Origin: Anas platyrhynchos
Lineage: Eukaryota; Chordata; Aves; Anseriformes; Anatidae
DNA length: 64,000 bases
Assembly: GCF_047663525.1 (NCBI RefSeq)
Contig: NC_092602.1
Location: 4,099,501 to 4,163,500 of the forward strand
Direction: 5' to 3'
Shown: one piece after another, positions 9,060-57,062 of the stretch
How positions within the stretch are numbered: position 1 is the stretch's first letter
How the letters are laid out: every line of letters starts with the position of its first letter
Program-made: the position numbers and the translations under genes
Notes under the pieces: model-generated
What the model saw: the letters and a program-made list of their open reading frames with translations, nothing else
What the model was told of the DNA's origin: nothing
Database searches by the model: none

Positions 9060-11365
9060 TCACACAAGACCTGCAGGGTGGAGGAAGGTTAAAAACCAAC
9101 CCATCCTACTCTGGCTAACCCCTGGCTTGGGTACGATGGGGCAGGGGCTTGCACAAAGGCAGGCAGAGCCAGGGAAAGGACAAGGGGGGCAGAGGAAAAT
9201 GAGAGAAAACAAAGAGGGATGTGGCCCTGAATGATAAGGGCACGTGGAGTCCCAAGGAGGAGGGGGACACAGCCAGAGCGTGTGCCCTGGGAGCTACAGT
9301 GCTGCAGTTGGGTGCACTGGCAGCAGGAACACCCCCAAAATAGCTCCTGGCTCTCCCAGGACCAGGCAGAGTCCTGTGGGGCCAAAGGCTCCCTGCGGGG
9401 CCAAAGGCACTGCTCCTGCCAGGGGAGCACACAGCAGGTGAGAAGCCATCAGCCCCTCTGGTAGCTGTGACAAGGGCCCTCTGTGCGCTCACTCGCAGCA
9501 GGCTGCCAGCCCTGGGCCTTGCAGTACCTCGGGCTCGTGGTGATGCTCAGTGGTTCCCTTCTCTCCCCCGGGGCAGCCGCCAAACCCCCCCTTTCACGAC
9601 AAGGGAGCCGATTCCAGGCAGCTGCAGCAGGAGCTGACGGCTGCCAGGAAAAGGAAGACTTCATCCTCTTTCCTCCCAGACAAACACTGCGGAGCCAAGG
9701 TCAGGCTGGGGGTGCCCCAGCGGTGGCTGGGGATGCCTCTACCATCATGAGATGTTTCCCCGGAGACAGGGCAGCACCAGGGGCTGGCACAGCCACACGT
9801 GCCCACGTTCCCAGGCGCTGGCAGCCCCCGCGCAGACAATGTGATGCTTCATGAGCTTGTAGCAGGGCCTGCTCAGAGGCTCCCAGCCTGCAGTCCCCAC
9901 CTGGCAGCTGAGCTGGCAGCTTCCTTTCAGCTTCCCCTGGGGCTCAGAGGGATTGGAAGGGGAATGGCCCCAGTGCTGGAGCCACACCGGGTGGGGAGGG
10001 CATGAAAAGCACCGCACAGAGCTGGCCCCTGCTTTCCTTGGCAAGGCCAAAGCCACGGATTGTGGTCAGCACAGAGAGCTGCTCCTTCCCTCCAGCAGCC
10101 TGGATCCTCCCCCTTGCCTTCCACACTCTTCTAAGGAGGGCAAGACAGCAAAAACAAGGGCTGTAGGTTCAACCCGCTATGCAAACACCCTGGATGCTTT
10201 CCCTTCTTCCAGGCTGAGACAGGGCTTCCTATGTATATATATATTTTTGTTTTTTTTGAAGTCCCAGTTGCCTGTGACACTGGGAGTCTGGCCACCTCCT
10301 TCCCCATAAGAGCGATGGGCTCTGCAGCACCCAGTACTTTACACAGCCTGGCACAGCAGCTACTTTGCGCACAGGATTCATAACATCATCCTTAGAAGGG
10401 CCTTATTACCCCCATCCCTATCCCCCTCACCTTGATTAATGATTAAACACAGCAAGGTCTATCTGCCTCGGCTGCAGCAGGTGAGGTATTTTCAATAGGC
10501 AGCTCTTTTAGCCTCCAAAGCTGCAACAGGGACAGCCTTGCTTGATGCAAAGGTAGAACACCATCACTGGAAAGGTTTGTGATGCAGAAAACTGGTGCAA
10601 CCCCTACCCTTGAAGATTTTATGAGGTCAGACAGAAGGCCTTGAACAACTGATACAGCTTTTGAGTACATCCTGCTTGGAGCAGAAGGTTATTTAGACTT
10701 GGTTCCTGTTTTCCTAAGGGCATTAGTAAAAATCTAATGCTCTATATAGGTCTAGTTACCAAGGTTATTAAAAAAATATTCTAAACAGACGCAGAGAAGG
10801 ATGAGCAGAAAGGTTTTGAGAACGTTTTTAATTAGCACTTAAAAGCTAATAAAAAAAATAAATAAGCACTCTTGCCTTCCTTTTCCTAGCAACATGGAAA
10901 TTGAGAGGGGACAGTTACACATCAGTTGCACTGTTGAAAGTAACTCCAGGAAAGAAATATAATTCGATCAAAAATATTTGGTGTGAGAACAAAAAGATGA
11001 AATGCCTTAAGAGAAGTTAAAACTGGAAAAGAGACATTCCTAGAGAACAGAGGAGTAAGATTGTGTAATGCCTTCCTAACAGGAGAGGAGAGGAAGAGTA
11101 GGGATCAAACTGTTTCATGAACCTTAATAAACGTGTGAGAACTATAGGTTCCACATTGGCATACTCCCTTGTGTTATGAAATAGATTGCAATCTGCATAA
11201 TCTTTGAGCTGTATTTTAATGAAATCTAGTTCGGAATTCCTGCTGGTCACCTGAAAAGGACAAAGATTTCTTTTGACCTTAACATAATATTCAGGCTCTA
11301 CAAAGGGAACATCACCTGATGAACCAGTGTGCAACTGCAATTAACCAATAAACTGCAATTAACTT
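9060..11365. other. Intergenic stretch, no gene recognised
   Basis: The first half is C+G-rich with overlapping short open frames on both strands and no recognisable domain. The second half (from about 10.4 kb) is AT-rich. There is a short TATATATA plus poly-T run near 10232-10256. I see no exon, RNA gene or known repeat here. Confidence 0.45.
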
Positions 11366-11370
11366 CCAAT

Positions 11371-12136
11371 ATCACAGTCACAAAACGTAAGGGACTGGAA
11401 GGGACCTTGAGACATCATCTGGTCCAATCCCCCTGCTGGAGCTGGAGCACCTAGGTCAGGTCACACAGGAACACGTCCAGGTGAGTCTTGAAAATCTCCA
11501 GAGAAGGAGATTCCACAACCCCCCCTGTGCAGCCTGTTCCTGTGTTCTGTCACGCTCACCATAAAAAAGTTTCGTCTCATATTTAAGCAGAACCTCCTAT
11601 GTTCCAGCTTGCACCCAATTGCTCCTTGTCCTATCATTGCGTGTCACCGAGAAGAGCCTGGCTCCGTCCTCCTGACACTCACCCTTTACATATTTATAAA
11701 CGTTGATAAGGTCACCCCTCAGCCTCCCCTTCTCCAAGCTCCCTCAGCCTCTCCTTGTAAGGGAGATGCTCCACTCCCTCGTGGCTCTGCGCTGGACTTT
11801 CTCAAGCAGTTCCTGTCCTTGAACTGAGGGGCCCACAGCTGGATGCAATACTCCAGATGTTGTCACCAGGGCAGTGCAGAGGAGGAGGAGAACCTCTCTC
11901 GACATACTAACCTTTCTGCTACACCCCAGGATAGACTCCCACTCGACTCCATCCCATTGACCACAACTCTGCCTTCTTCCCTCCAGCCCGTTTCCAGCCC
12001 ACCTCACTACCTGATCATCCAGACCACACTTCCTCAGTTTAGCTGCGAGGATGCTGTGGAAGACAGTGTCAAAGGCTTTACTGAAATCAAGACAGACCAC
12101 GTCCACGGCTTTACAATGAGCTTGCTCCTGCATTTA
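11371..12136 (-). mobile_element. CR1 LINE fragment, antisense, internally deleted
   Basis: The left edge is the reversed CR1 tail (ATCACAGTCACAAAACG) and 3' end. On the minus strand, 12133-11744 encodes a CR1 reverse-transcriptase piece with VDVVCLDFSKAFDTV. This is joined, after a deletion that removes the SGVPQG and YADD part, to the carboxy-terminal LLEKVQRRATREW block. It is non-functional and lies just beyond the MORC2 3' end. Confidence 0.9.
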
Positions 12137-12139
12137 AGG

Positions 12140-13170
12140 AATGCTGCCCCTCCAACCCAGGAATGTGCAGAATGGTTGGGGGGATGCTTCTTACCTTCAT
12201 TTATAAAGGGAGTCAGGGTACACACATTCTGAAAGAAGCTGATCAGTCTCAAATTTATGCTATTCTTGCAATATGCTTTCTTGACCTGAAATGCAGGCAA
12301 ATAAGTAAATCTACCTTCTCTTCTCTTTTTTTTTTTTTTCCCCTATGGTATGTAAAACTTAGGAGTTGTCTAGTACTATATATTATTACTGCTTGAGATT
12401 TTTTGTGCAACAGATGATTAATTTTTTTTTTCTCTACAACATCTGTTACACATTCAGCCACCAAAACAACTCCAAAGGCCCATTTCATTTGGTGTTCCTG
12501 AAGGTGAGAACATTTTGGTCGCACAGTGTTTCTTTAAGCCATCAGGCTGTAGATTTCAGTTTGTTGCAACCATCCTTGTTGCTGACCCAGAGCCAGATGC
12601 AATTCATCAGTGCAGGGCTCCAAATTACAGCACTCTAATTAAAACTACCTGGAACAGCAATTGGATCAAAGCAACACAAACCTCTCTCTAATGATCACAA
12701 TCCATTGAGAGTCACCAAGGAGGCCACACTCTTTTAAAAGTATTTTCATCCTCTGAGCTGTTAGCATCATGACAACTCCACCTACTTACAGAGACTTATT
12801 GAGCAACCTCATTGCACTGGCAAATGCCAATCCCCTACCCCCACATCCAGCTTTGCCAAAATCTTCCAAGATTTCATACCTTCTACTCATGCTCCCACAG
12901 ATACTGTTTTGATCTCCTCTGTGTTGCTCAGAGTCCTAGCTTGGATTTCTCTCACCCCAGGTCAGCATCTTGGAAGTCAAAGTCCTGACTTCTTCCACGA
13001 CTCAAGACCTAATTGTAATTTGCTGTCAGATTCCTATTAGAGACAATGTGCTAGGCATGATGTTCTGGTCTTTCAGGTTTAGCATATACCCCAGATGCAA
13101 AAATGGGTACTCACACGTTAACCTCACTAAAAACATACAGCAACCCTCCCATCATACCAGGCACAGTTCC
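12140..13170. other. Region downstream of MORC2, no gene recognised
   Basis: AT-rich sequence between the antisense CR1 and the MORC2 3' untranslated region. No coding exon or known repeat was recognised. Part of it may be MORC2 3' UTR if the proximal poly(A) signal at 13192 is not the one used. Confidence 0.4.
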
Positions 13171-13191
13171 CATGTCTTTTAAAAATAAATA

Positions 13192-13197
13192 TTTATA
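13192..13197 (-). terminator. MORC2: Possible MORC2 poly(A) signal (TATAAA variant)
   Basis: On the minus strand a TATAAA variant signal occurs about 230 bases after the MORC2 stop, in an AT-rich patch. No perfect AATAAA was found between it and the stop, nor in the next kilobase. The choice is tentative, and the 3' UTR could extend further to lower coordinates. Confidence 0.3.
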
Positions 13198-13427
13198 AAC
13201 AAAAGTAATAGATTCAAAGAACTATAATGTTAAAAACTTTCCTGCCAAAAGCACGAATGTCTTTTTCATGTGAAGTCACAAGAACGAGTTGTACACCAAT
13301 ACAAAGGAAGTACTGTCTAAAATCCCTCTCCTCTCATCAGCTGTCGCAGTCCTCCACTGCAGGAATCCACATCTCCATAGAAGAAACCAGCTCCTCTGCA
13401 CTTCCCTAGGATGTAAAATGGGGTTAT

Positions 13428-49146
<35,719 letters not shown>

Positions 49147-49430
49147 GGCGGCGGCCCGCGTGCGCGCCCTCGAGGCTGCCTCCTCCTCCTCCTCCTTCTT
49201 ATCCACCACCACCCCCCTCCTCCTCCTCCTCCTTCTCCTCCTCCTCTTCCTCCACACACAACCCCAATCACCGCCCTCGCCGTGAGGTCGCCACCATAAC
49301 GCACAGATTCACCCTGTGCTGCTGGGGAAGCCGCTCCCCTTCCCTTCCTTTCCCCTTCCTTTCCCCTTCCTTTCCCCTTCTCCTTCCCCTTCCCTCCCCT
49401 CACAGCCCCCGCGGCCCAGCTCCCGCTTTG
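49147..49430. promoter_or_regulatory. Bidirectional CpG-island promoter of MORC2 and TUG1
   Basis: This G+C-rich segment lies directly upstream of the MORC2 ATG. It contains (TCC)n tracts (49186-49253), which would be GGA-rich in the MORC2 5' leader, and a pyrimidine tract of TTCCTTTCCCC units (49338-49401). In human, MORC2 and TUG1 are divergently transcribed from one CpG island. Transcription starts are not visible in the sequence. Confidence 0.6.
49338..49401. repeat. Polypyrimidine tandem repeat
   Basis: Four imperfect units of about 11-12 bases (TTCCTTTCCCC and variants) make an almost pure C/T strand of about 64 bases with mirror-like symmetry. Confidence 0.85.
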
Positions 49431-52400
49431 TCTCCGCCACCGTCACGCCCGCAGCCCCCCCCCAGCAACCCCGCAAAAGGCGGAGCCGTCCCCGTTCCCC
49501 GCCCGTTAGGGCCGGGCAACGGCCGCCTGACGGAGGAGCCATGGCGGGGGCCGCCTGACGGGAGGCCTCGGCCGGGGAGAGGAGGAGGAGGCGGCCGGTG
49601 GGGTGGGGGGTGGGGGGCTTGTGGGTGACGGGACTCGCGGCGACCCCACCGGGGACAAAAAATTGAGGGGAAAAATCAACGGAAACGAGGCCAGCGGCGG
49701 CTTCAACGCCGGCACGGAGCGGGAGGAGCCGCCCCCAAAGCGGGCCCGGGGACCGGCGGCTTCTCCTTAGGGTGACGCCGCGCCTGGGTTTGCCTGCCGG
49801 GGGGCTGCTGAAAGCTCGGGGAGGCGTTAAGGAGAAGCAGCTGGATGTCTCCACGCTTCTTAAAATATCTTAATAGGGAGGGTATGTAAGCTCGCAAACG
49901 GTCTTGTCGCGTTCCTGCGCCTGCGGTTCGTCTGAGCTGAAGCGGCAGAGCGAAGCTGCGCTGCCTTCCTTGTGTCCTACCTCGCGAAATCGCAGGCACC
50001 AAGAATGCTGAAGGCCTGAATTGTACTGCTGAATGCTTGGAAAAAAATGCCGAATGCTTCGGAAATGGACTCTGAAACGGGACGGCTGCAGCTGTGTCTT
50101 GGATACTAGGAATCCGGGCAATCCAAAGGTCCCAAACTGGAAGGAATTCAGCCTGCAGAAACTGAGGTGGAGCAAACTGCATTGGAGCAAGACACTGAAA
50201 AGTTAGATCTAATTATTAAGCTTCAAAGGTGAATGGCTGAGATGTTTGTGTTGCTTGCCTCCCATTTTGTTTTGTAACACCTTCTGGGCTGTGTTTTTGT
50301 GTGGGGTGTGTCTGTCCCCAGACACATCTCCAGGCCAGAGCTGATGATTTTGCAGCTTTTACTTGAGAACTTTGCTTCCCGGCATAGGATTTTTGTTCTG
50401 TTCATCCTCAACTCAATCAGTTCAAATCTAAATATTCCTTCCAGTCCGCGAGTCCTGTTACTGCTGCTGAAGCAGAATGCTCTCTGTATGCTTGTGTAGA
50501 GTGACTTTTTGATGACTGCCTATGTGTGTGCAGTGATTCTTTCAGGCCTTCTCTTTGAAAAGCTGTGCATGGCAGAACATCCAAGCCGCAGGAATGCATT
50601 AGGAAAATTGTTGGCAGTAACAGTGTTTAGGTGTCTGAAGGTTTATGACAAGTATCTGCTTGGGTCTTTTAAAGATTGTAGCATTATCTATCGTACTCAG
50701 CTTTCATTGCATCATATTGCACTCAGTATGAGAAGCAGATAGTCAAAAGCAATGCAAACCCAATCAACATAAGGGCAAAGTAGATATTCAAGTACATGTC
50801 ACTAAGGAACACGAATCTAAAACTTGTGTGTCCTGTCAGCCCTGCCCTGTTTGGTACTCAGGATATCCCCTCTTTTCCTAACAGGAACTTTGTGGCAGTA
50901 TCATCATCTTATGTTTGGGGAAGAACAACATTCCTTTCCTGACAACAGAGAGTTTAACAGCTTCAAGAGAGTACGGTGTCAGTCTGCAACAGCGCAGTTG
51001 GATACCTTACTTGATGCTGCTATGGAATCCCAGGACTGGGTTGGATGCCAGTCCTTCACATCTGGCCCATGGGAGAAGACCAGCACATTGCAGTTCCATT
51101 TTATTTCGTCAGTCCTCAGCAGGAAATTACTCTTTTCCATCCCACCAATTGGTGGTGTTGACTTCCAAGTCATTTTCATTTTCTCCAACAAAAAAGAAAT
51201 AAAAAATTCATTTTTACTTTTTCTGTAGCTGCTCTGAAGTAGATTTCAGATATGTTTCTGTTTTCTGCTCTTTGGCTTCTCTTGCTGAAGTCTATAAAGG
51301 ATTATATTGTTGTTCATTAGCCCACTGAGCTGCCAGACATCCAAGGAAGAATGAAATTACCTTTGGCAAAACAACACTGGATAGCACCGCAGCTCTGATT
51401 CGGCCACAACATAGCTATTCTTTGATGGGCAGCCTTTCTGACGGTGAATGGAGAGGAGATGCGCTCTTTTTGCGTGTGTGCCACTGCTGCAAACTGCTCA
51501 GTTCCTTTGCTTGTGAAATGGAAGTCTTCCCATTGCAAATTCACTTACATCCTTTTCTGGGCATGACTTTTATCTCAGGAACTGTCTCTCCAAACTTTCA
51601 GGAGTTCTAGGTCTCTCTATTACATGGTTTTGTCAAACAGCTTTTCTTTTTTTTTCCATCTGCCATCAGCACCATTTTCTTGAGATCCTGTTCAGCACAT
51701 GGGTGTGTATGCAGACATCTTACCCCAGTAGGCAGAACAAATCTGGCATCTTCCATCACTTCCTTTTCCACAGATGTGACAAAGTCATCCACCCCCTCCC
51801 TTTTGAGGAGCTATTCAGTTGCAGCAGAAAGCAACAGCTTGCTGTGATGCACACAACTAGCCTGATAAATGACCTGTGGAATGGTGGCTCCTCCAGCCAG
51901 TGCAGGCTGGGGCGTGAGGCAAACCGTCCTGCTCTTCTTTAACCTGTATTTGAGTTTCTCACACAGAGTTGAATGTGGACATCTCAGTCTGTACAACTTT
52001 CCTACTCTGAAGTAATCCCCGAATCCCCTTGGGAAACTAGTCTTTTGAACCCACACTGGTCAAAAGTTGTGTTCCTGGGTTCAGTGAGAGTTCCCACGGA
52101 ATCCTGCATAGTGTTTGTTCCTTACTCTGGTGCAGGATTTGCAAAGCATCTTCCTGTTAGCCTGGGTTGTAGCCAGAGGTACTTGGCTATGTTCAACAAC
52201 AGCTCTGTTGTGAGGCCCCTGTTCTGAAAAGTGGAGGTAACTGCTTGTAATACCTGCACAGGCCTTGAATCAACAGATTTGTCTTCTCTAGGTTTTGAGA
52301 AACTTGACTTACAAGCCAGTACCCCAGGAGTGAGTTGCTGTAGTGGTGAGTACTATGGCCTGCACCAGACAAGTGCCATGAGGGCAACAAAGCATCTTTC

Positions 52401-55400
52401 CCACACTTATTTGAAGTTTCCAAAGCTAGTTAGTGGCTTTATTCTGTGTGTATGGACACAAAGAAACATAAACTTTTGCACTATATAAATGTGCTTTTCC
52501 CTGTTGGAGTAGTACCTGCAGTGATGGTACTGGAAAATAAACCTGGGAACCTCACCAGTGATCCTCAGTGGCTTACCAGTGCTTCCTTTATCTTTCCTTT
52601 CTCTGGAAAGAAAAATCAGCATCTAGCATTGTCTCTGTGTGCAAAGTCCTCTGTATACATTGTGACAAAAGCTGCTGAAGTTCTCCACCATGTTGTTTTT
52701 GCACTGAGTGTTCACTTTCAGTGTACTTATCAAGAAGTTCATCTGCATTACAGGACACAATAACCTAACTTGCATGGATCCCTTTTCTATTGCCCTGGAT
52801 TTATAGAAGGAATTTCAAAGTATCTTACTTTAATGGGCTGTGAAACATCTTGTGGACTCGCAGCTTTTTGTTCTTTTGTGTTGTGAGGCACGCTGGCTCT
52901 GCGCCATGATTCACCCTGGTTACCTTCTGTTACAGATGGACATTCTCCATGCCATGAAATGTGCTGCTCTCAAAACAGGATAAGATATTCTTCTTTAAAT
53001 GGAGCATGATTGTCTCATTCAAAGAGAGGAGCAACATTATTCAAACCATTCTGACTTTGCCTGGGCATGAGTAAAAATCTCAGGATCAATCTAAGACAAT
53101 GCAAGAATGCAAGCCATAAAGTCAGGAATTTAGATAAAAACAAGTGTCTTACCTATAGTTTCTCTTAGCAAGGAGTTCTGCCTTATGTGATCTGGAGTGG
53201 ACACACTTCTTGTATTCATAATAACATTCGTCCCATCTCTCTGTTGTTCGAGTCAAGTAGCAGAACAATTGGCTGACTAATTCAAAGTAGACATGGAGTG
53301 ACACCTCTCTTCGTGGAAGACTCTGTTTCTCATTTGTGGGGAGACATAGCTCCTGGCTTTCTCCTTTCTGGAACAGTCATTTAATAAGCAGTTAGCGAGT
53401 CAGTCCTTATAAGACACGCAGACGAAGATGTTCAAATGCATCTACCTAAACGTGTATGGGAGGTCCAACATCCTTTTCCGTAGTGCCAAATGTCAGCCTC
53501 GTGCTTGCCTGTCTCATGGGGAAGTCACCCCATGGATTTAAATTAATTATTTCAATCTAGATGCTATTCTCAATAAGACACTGGCTGTCAGAAGTGACTT
53601 TGTAAATTAGTTTGCGGAAGAATGGGAAGGGAAGGAATAGATGAGAACAAGGAGACATCCTGAAGGAAGAACCAGGAAATTGTCAGCAGAATGTCTGGAT
53701 GTTGAGGATCCTTCTGCACCAGTCAGGATTCTCCAATCCTCAGTCTATCTTTCCCTAACGAACTAAGCAAAGGAAGGAATTAACAGATGAGAAAAAAAAA
53801 AATTACAAAATGTCAGTATACCACCTCTTCACCACCTTGGGCTTAAAACAGGAAAAATTCTGTGCCTTTTTGAGAATGATGTACAGAAGAGCCCACGAAA
53901 AGCTAGTAGATGTGGAACAGCACTGGAGTCTTAAAAGAATTTAGCTGACAAACTTGGAAGGGTTATGAATGGCATGCACTGATCAGAGATTTACAGTTTG
54001 GCCAAGTTGCATGGTTTCCCCCAGGAATGATGAGAAGGGTCCAAGCCTGAAGGCTTCTTTCCTTCTAAGCTGATTGCATGACATTTTAGTGGCCTCTATC
54101 ACGATGGGGGAAGGCTTGAGGGCTTCTTAACAACATGACTAATGAGCAGAATTTGTTTTGTTCATGAATAGTTTTTCCTATCTCATTATTTGAAAAGTGT
54201 GGACTGTGTTATCTGTTCAGTGTTTTCTTAAACCAGCCCCATGGACATGTCTAACACGAGCAGCTCAAATTATTTCAGTCTGGCACACTTGCAAGCAACT
54301 GAAAACATGATCTTGTCGTGATCACAAATCTACTAGTGATTTTGTACCTTAGGGAAATCTCAGGTGTAGTTGCCTCTTAGTATCATCCAAGGAGATGGGG
54401 CTGTGATACAAATGAAAAGCTGAACAGCCAGATGATCACATCTGGAAGATAACACAACAGGGAAATTCTAGTGATGGAGGAAGGCTCCATAGGCTCTTCC
54501 TATAAAAACATCTCTCAGTGACTGTCAATAGAGAACTGCTCCTCTGTCCTATGAATCTTACCGTGTGTTAGATGTCTTTTATCATCTCCGAAGGCATTCA
54601 TCTACCTTAATTTTAGATGCAGGCAGATACAGTACCCCGGAACACTAAAATGCCTTTCTGCATCATGTGAAGTTGACGTCAAAGAGCTCATCTGCTTTGG
54701 TGGTGGAGGATGAGAGGAGCTACACAGATGCAAAGCATCTTGTCTGCTGTACAGCTGCACGATGTGACTGCAGGAAGCCGATCGATGTGACAACTACAAG
54801 CACATTGCCAAGAGATGGTACACGGAGCAAAAGCACCATAGCAGCTCAGGAAGGGTTGCACCAGCATCGTGTGATCATCTCATGTGACGACTTGACCGGT
54901 CCTCAGTAGTCCTGTAACCCCATCAGTGTCTAATCTGGAGGCTGTGTGGAGATGTTGCCATGCTTGTTCAGTACATCCTGAGCTCTTGTTCTTCTTGGAG
55001 TCTGTCTTTAATCTGAGCTAATGATTGAGGTAGTACATGTTCGGAAAGTTAACTCAGATGCTGCAGCAGCCGTGTCAGCAGTTGAACGTTAATGACGTTA
55101 AGGGTGACGTTGTGGGCAGGCAGACAGCCCTGGGCTGAGATTAACTGGAGGAACAGCAGTGAAAGAAACCGCCAGGTGCTGCAGAAAGTGGAGAGGCTCA
55201 CGTGGGGCCAGTCCTGACCTGGAGCTAAGCTGCTGGAGGGAGCAACAACCAGAAAGAAGTGTGAGAGGTGGTGTCAGACCTCCCCTGGGTGGAGAGTGAG
55301 GGTGGGTGCTGGCTTAGGGATCACTCAGCAAAGCTATTACTAATTAAGGGCTAGGGAGATTGGGTAAAAGGGAAAGAGGCCTTTTCTCCCTCTCTCCCCA

Positions 55401-56100
55401 CATTCATGACCATTGGAGCTGTGGTCAGTGGTGCTGCCGTAGGTCCCCAAGGCTGCCCAGGGCTCCTATCTGCACTGGAGCAGAGTCAGTGGTGCAGCCA
55501 GGAGCCAGGAGAAGCTATGGTCGGATACAGGCAGCCACCTTCTTGTGGTGTCGATGTGCAGGCTTCACTACACAACTGATAGGGCTGAGCAGATCCCCAT
55601 TGCTTGTCTGCACATGGACAATGCAATAGCCAAGCTTTGACGTTTATGGAACTGTATCTCTGCAGCACGTGCAGGTATTTGGCTCAAATCTGGAGGTACA
55701 CCGTGCCAGGAGGAGCACCACCACTCCCAGATGCATGCCACCAGGCCTCTCAGCGCATCTCAGTGCCACCAGCAGTCATCCCAACTCCAAACCCTACATG
55801 GAAAAGCTGCCTGAACAATGGGGGAAAACGTCTGCATCAGGAATGACTCAGGACTTTGGTATATCGCATCCTTAAATATTTATTTCAGTGATCTTATAAA
55901 TGTTTTATTTGGAGAAAAATATTGTAATTGGCCAATATTCCACAAAATATAAACATTTTGCTCTAAAACAGTACTTCCTTCCCCTGCTTGCAGAGGTTTT
56001 GTTCTTTGCTGATTATACGGTCCGAGCTCTGTGCACGACCAGGGCTTTTCCCCATGCTACAGTCTGTTTACATGTGAATGAAGTCTTAATCCAAGCACTG
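49430..56100 (+). ncRNA. TUG1: Expected TUG1 lncRNA locus (assigned by synteny)
   Basis: In human and mouse, TUG1 starts head-to-head with MORC2 and precedes SMTN on the same strand. This window has MORC2 (minus) and SMTN exon 1 (plus) on either side. The interval starts in the shared CpG island, is free of recognisable transposons up to 56.9 kb and has no conserved long protein frame, all as expected for a lncRNA. Candidate splice signals on the plus strand are an acceptor at 50884, donors at 52330 and 52346 and an acceptor at 52935. AATAAA occurs at 51198 and 52535. I could not align the RNA itself from memory, so exon limits and the 3' end are unknown and the coordinates are only approximate. 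TUG1 is a mostly nuclear regulatory RNA, needed for male fertility in mouse. Confidence 0.45.
49555..49770 (+). CDS. Candidate CUG-initiated small ORF in the TUG1 5' region
   Basis: A plus-strand frame is open from just after a TGA near 49529 to TAG at 49768-49770 and contains no ATG. A CTG at 49555 in a GCCGC context would start a 71-residue peptide: an E/G-rich front and a charged tail with KKLRGKINGNEASGGFNAGT and EREEPPPKRARG. Mammalian TUG1 is reported to carry a CUG-started protein frame of about 150 residues at its 5' end. Whether this frame corresponds to it is not known to me. High GC makes chance openness possible in the first half. Confidence 0.25.
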   Translation: MTGGLGRGEEEEAAGGVGGGGLVGDGTRGDPTGDKKLRGKINGNEASGGFNAGTEREEPPPKRARGPAASP

Positions 56101-56915
56101 TAATAGCAAAGGGGAGAAAAGAGGGTTTATCCTTGGTTAATCTTCAGAAATAGCTTTTCATCTGACAGTCTTTTCCACTGAAAAAGTTTGCATGTGTGAA
56201 GAGTCTAGGAAAATTGAGTGGAAAAGACATCCCTGGAACACCTGCAGTGGCTGTGCAGAGAAGTGAGGACACTTGTCAGGAACAGGAGCTGTGCAAGAGA
56301 GGCCACTTGTGCAACACAGGGCTGCTCTGTGTGCTGATTTCATGGCCCAGAGACCCACCAGGCAGTGCAGGCAGGTGCTGAGGATGCTCAGGGTCCTACC
56401 CTTGCAGGACTGCCCCTGGGACATGAGCAGCTGGCTCTGCTCTCACTTCTCCCAACCCCATGGCAGAGCTGTGATCAGACCACGGGGCTGCAGCTATAGG
56501 AGTGAGCAGGCAGCAGCCTGGGTGGCTTGCCTTCAGAGTGCCAACAGCAGGGAGTTGGGCATCTTTTCCACAAGCATTTCCCTGAAACGAGAAGAAAGAT
56601 GCAGAAACTAGAGGTTGGATGACTCAGGATTGGGAGCAGTGGTGCACAGCGTGTTGATGTAACCTCTGCCCAGCACAGAGAAGAATGCCCGGCTGAAAGT
56701 TCACCACCCCAGTCTGCTACTGAGGTGTAGCTAATGAGTTTAGTGTCAGCTGGATGACCCTGCTGCCAGCAGGAGGGTAAGTCCTTCAGAGAGAGACCAG
56801 GCTAGGCATGGTGCGTGGTTGTTAAGGGGACCTGGGCAGGTAGTGTCCTTAGTTGTATGTGGTAGTTGGTGGGACTTGCTGCCTACATTTTTTGCTTCCA
56901 GCAGGACCCAGAGTA

Positions 56916-57062
56916 TCACAGAATCAATCACAGAATTGTAGGGGTTGGAAGGGAGCTCCAGAGATCATCGGGTCCAACCCCCCTGCCAAAGTAGGTTCCC
57001 TAGAGCAGGTTGCACAGGTAGGCATCCAGATGGGCCTTGAATATCTCCAGAGAAGGAGACTC
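56916..57062 (-). mobile_element. CR1 LINE 3' end, antisense
   Basis: Reversed octamer tail (ATCACAGAATCAATCACAG) is followed by GGGGTTGGAAGGGAGCTCCA and CGGGTCCAACCCCCCTGCC, the CR1 3' untranslated region. The fragment is truncated after about 150 bases. Confidence 0.9.

Noticed and set aside
49309..49854. 181-codon minus-strand frame upstream of MORC2
   Set aside because: Pyrimidine-tract and GC-rich shadow; no domain, and it is not joined in frame to MORC2 exon 1 by any visible splice sites.
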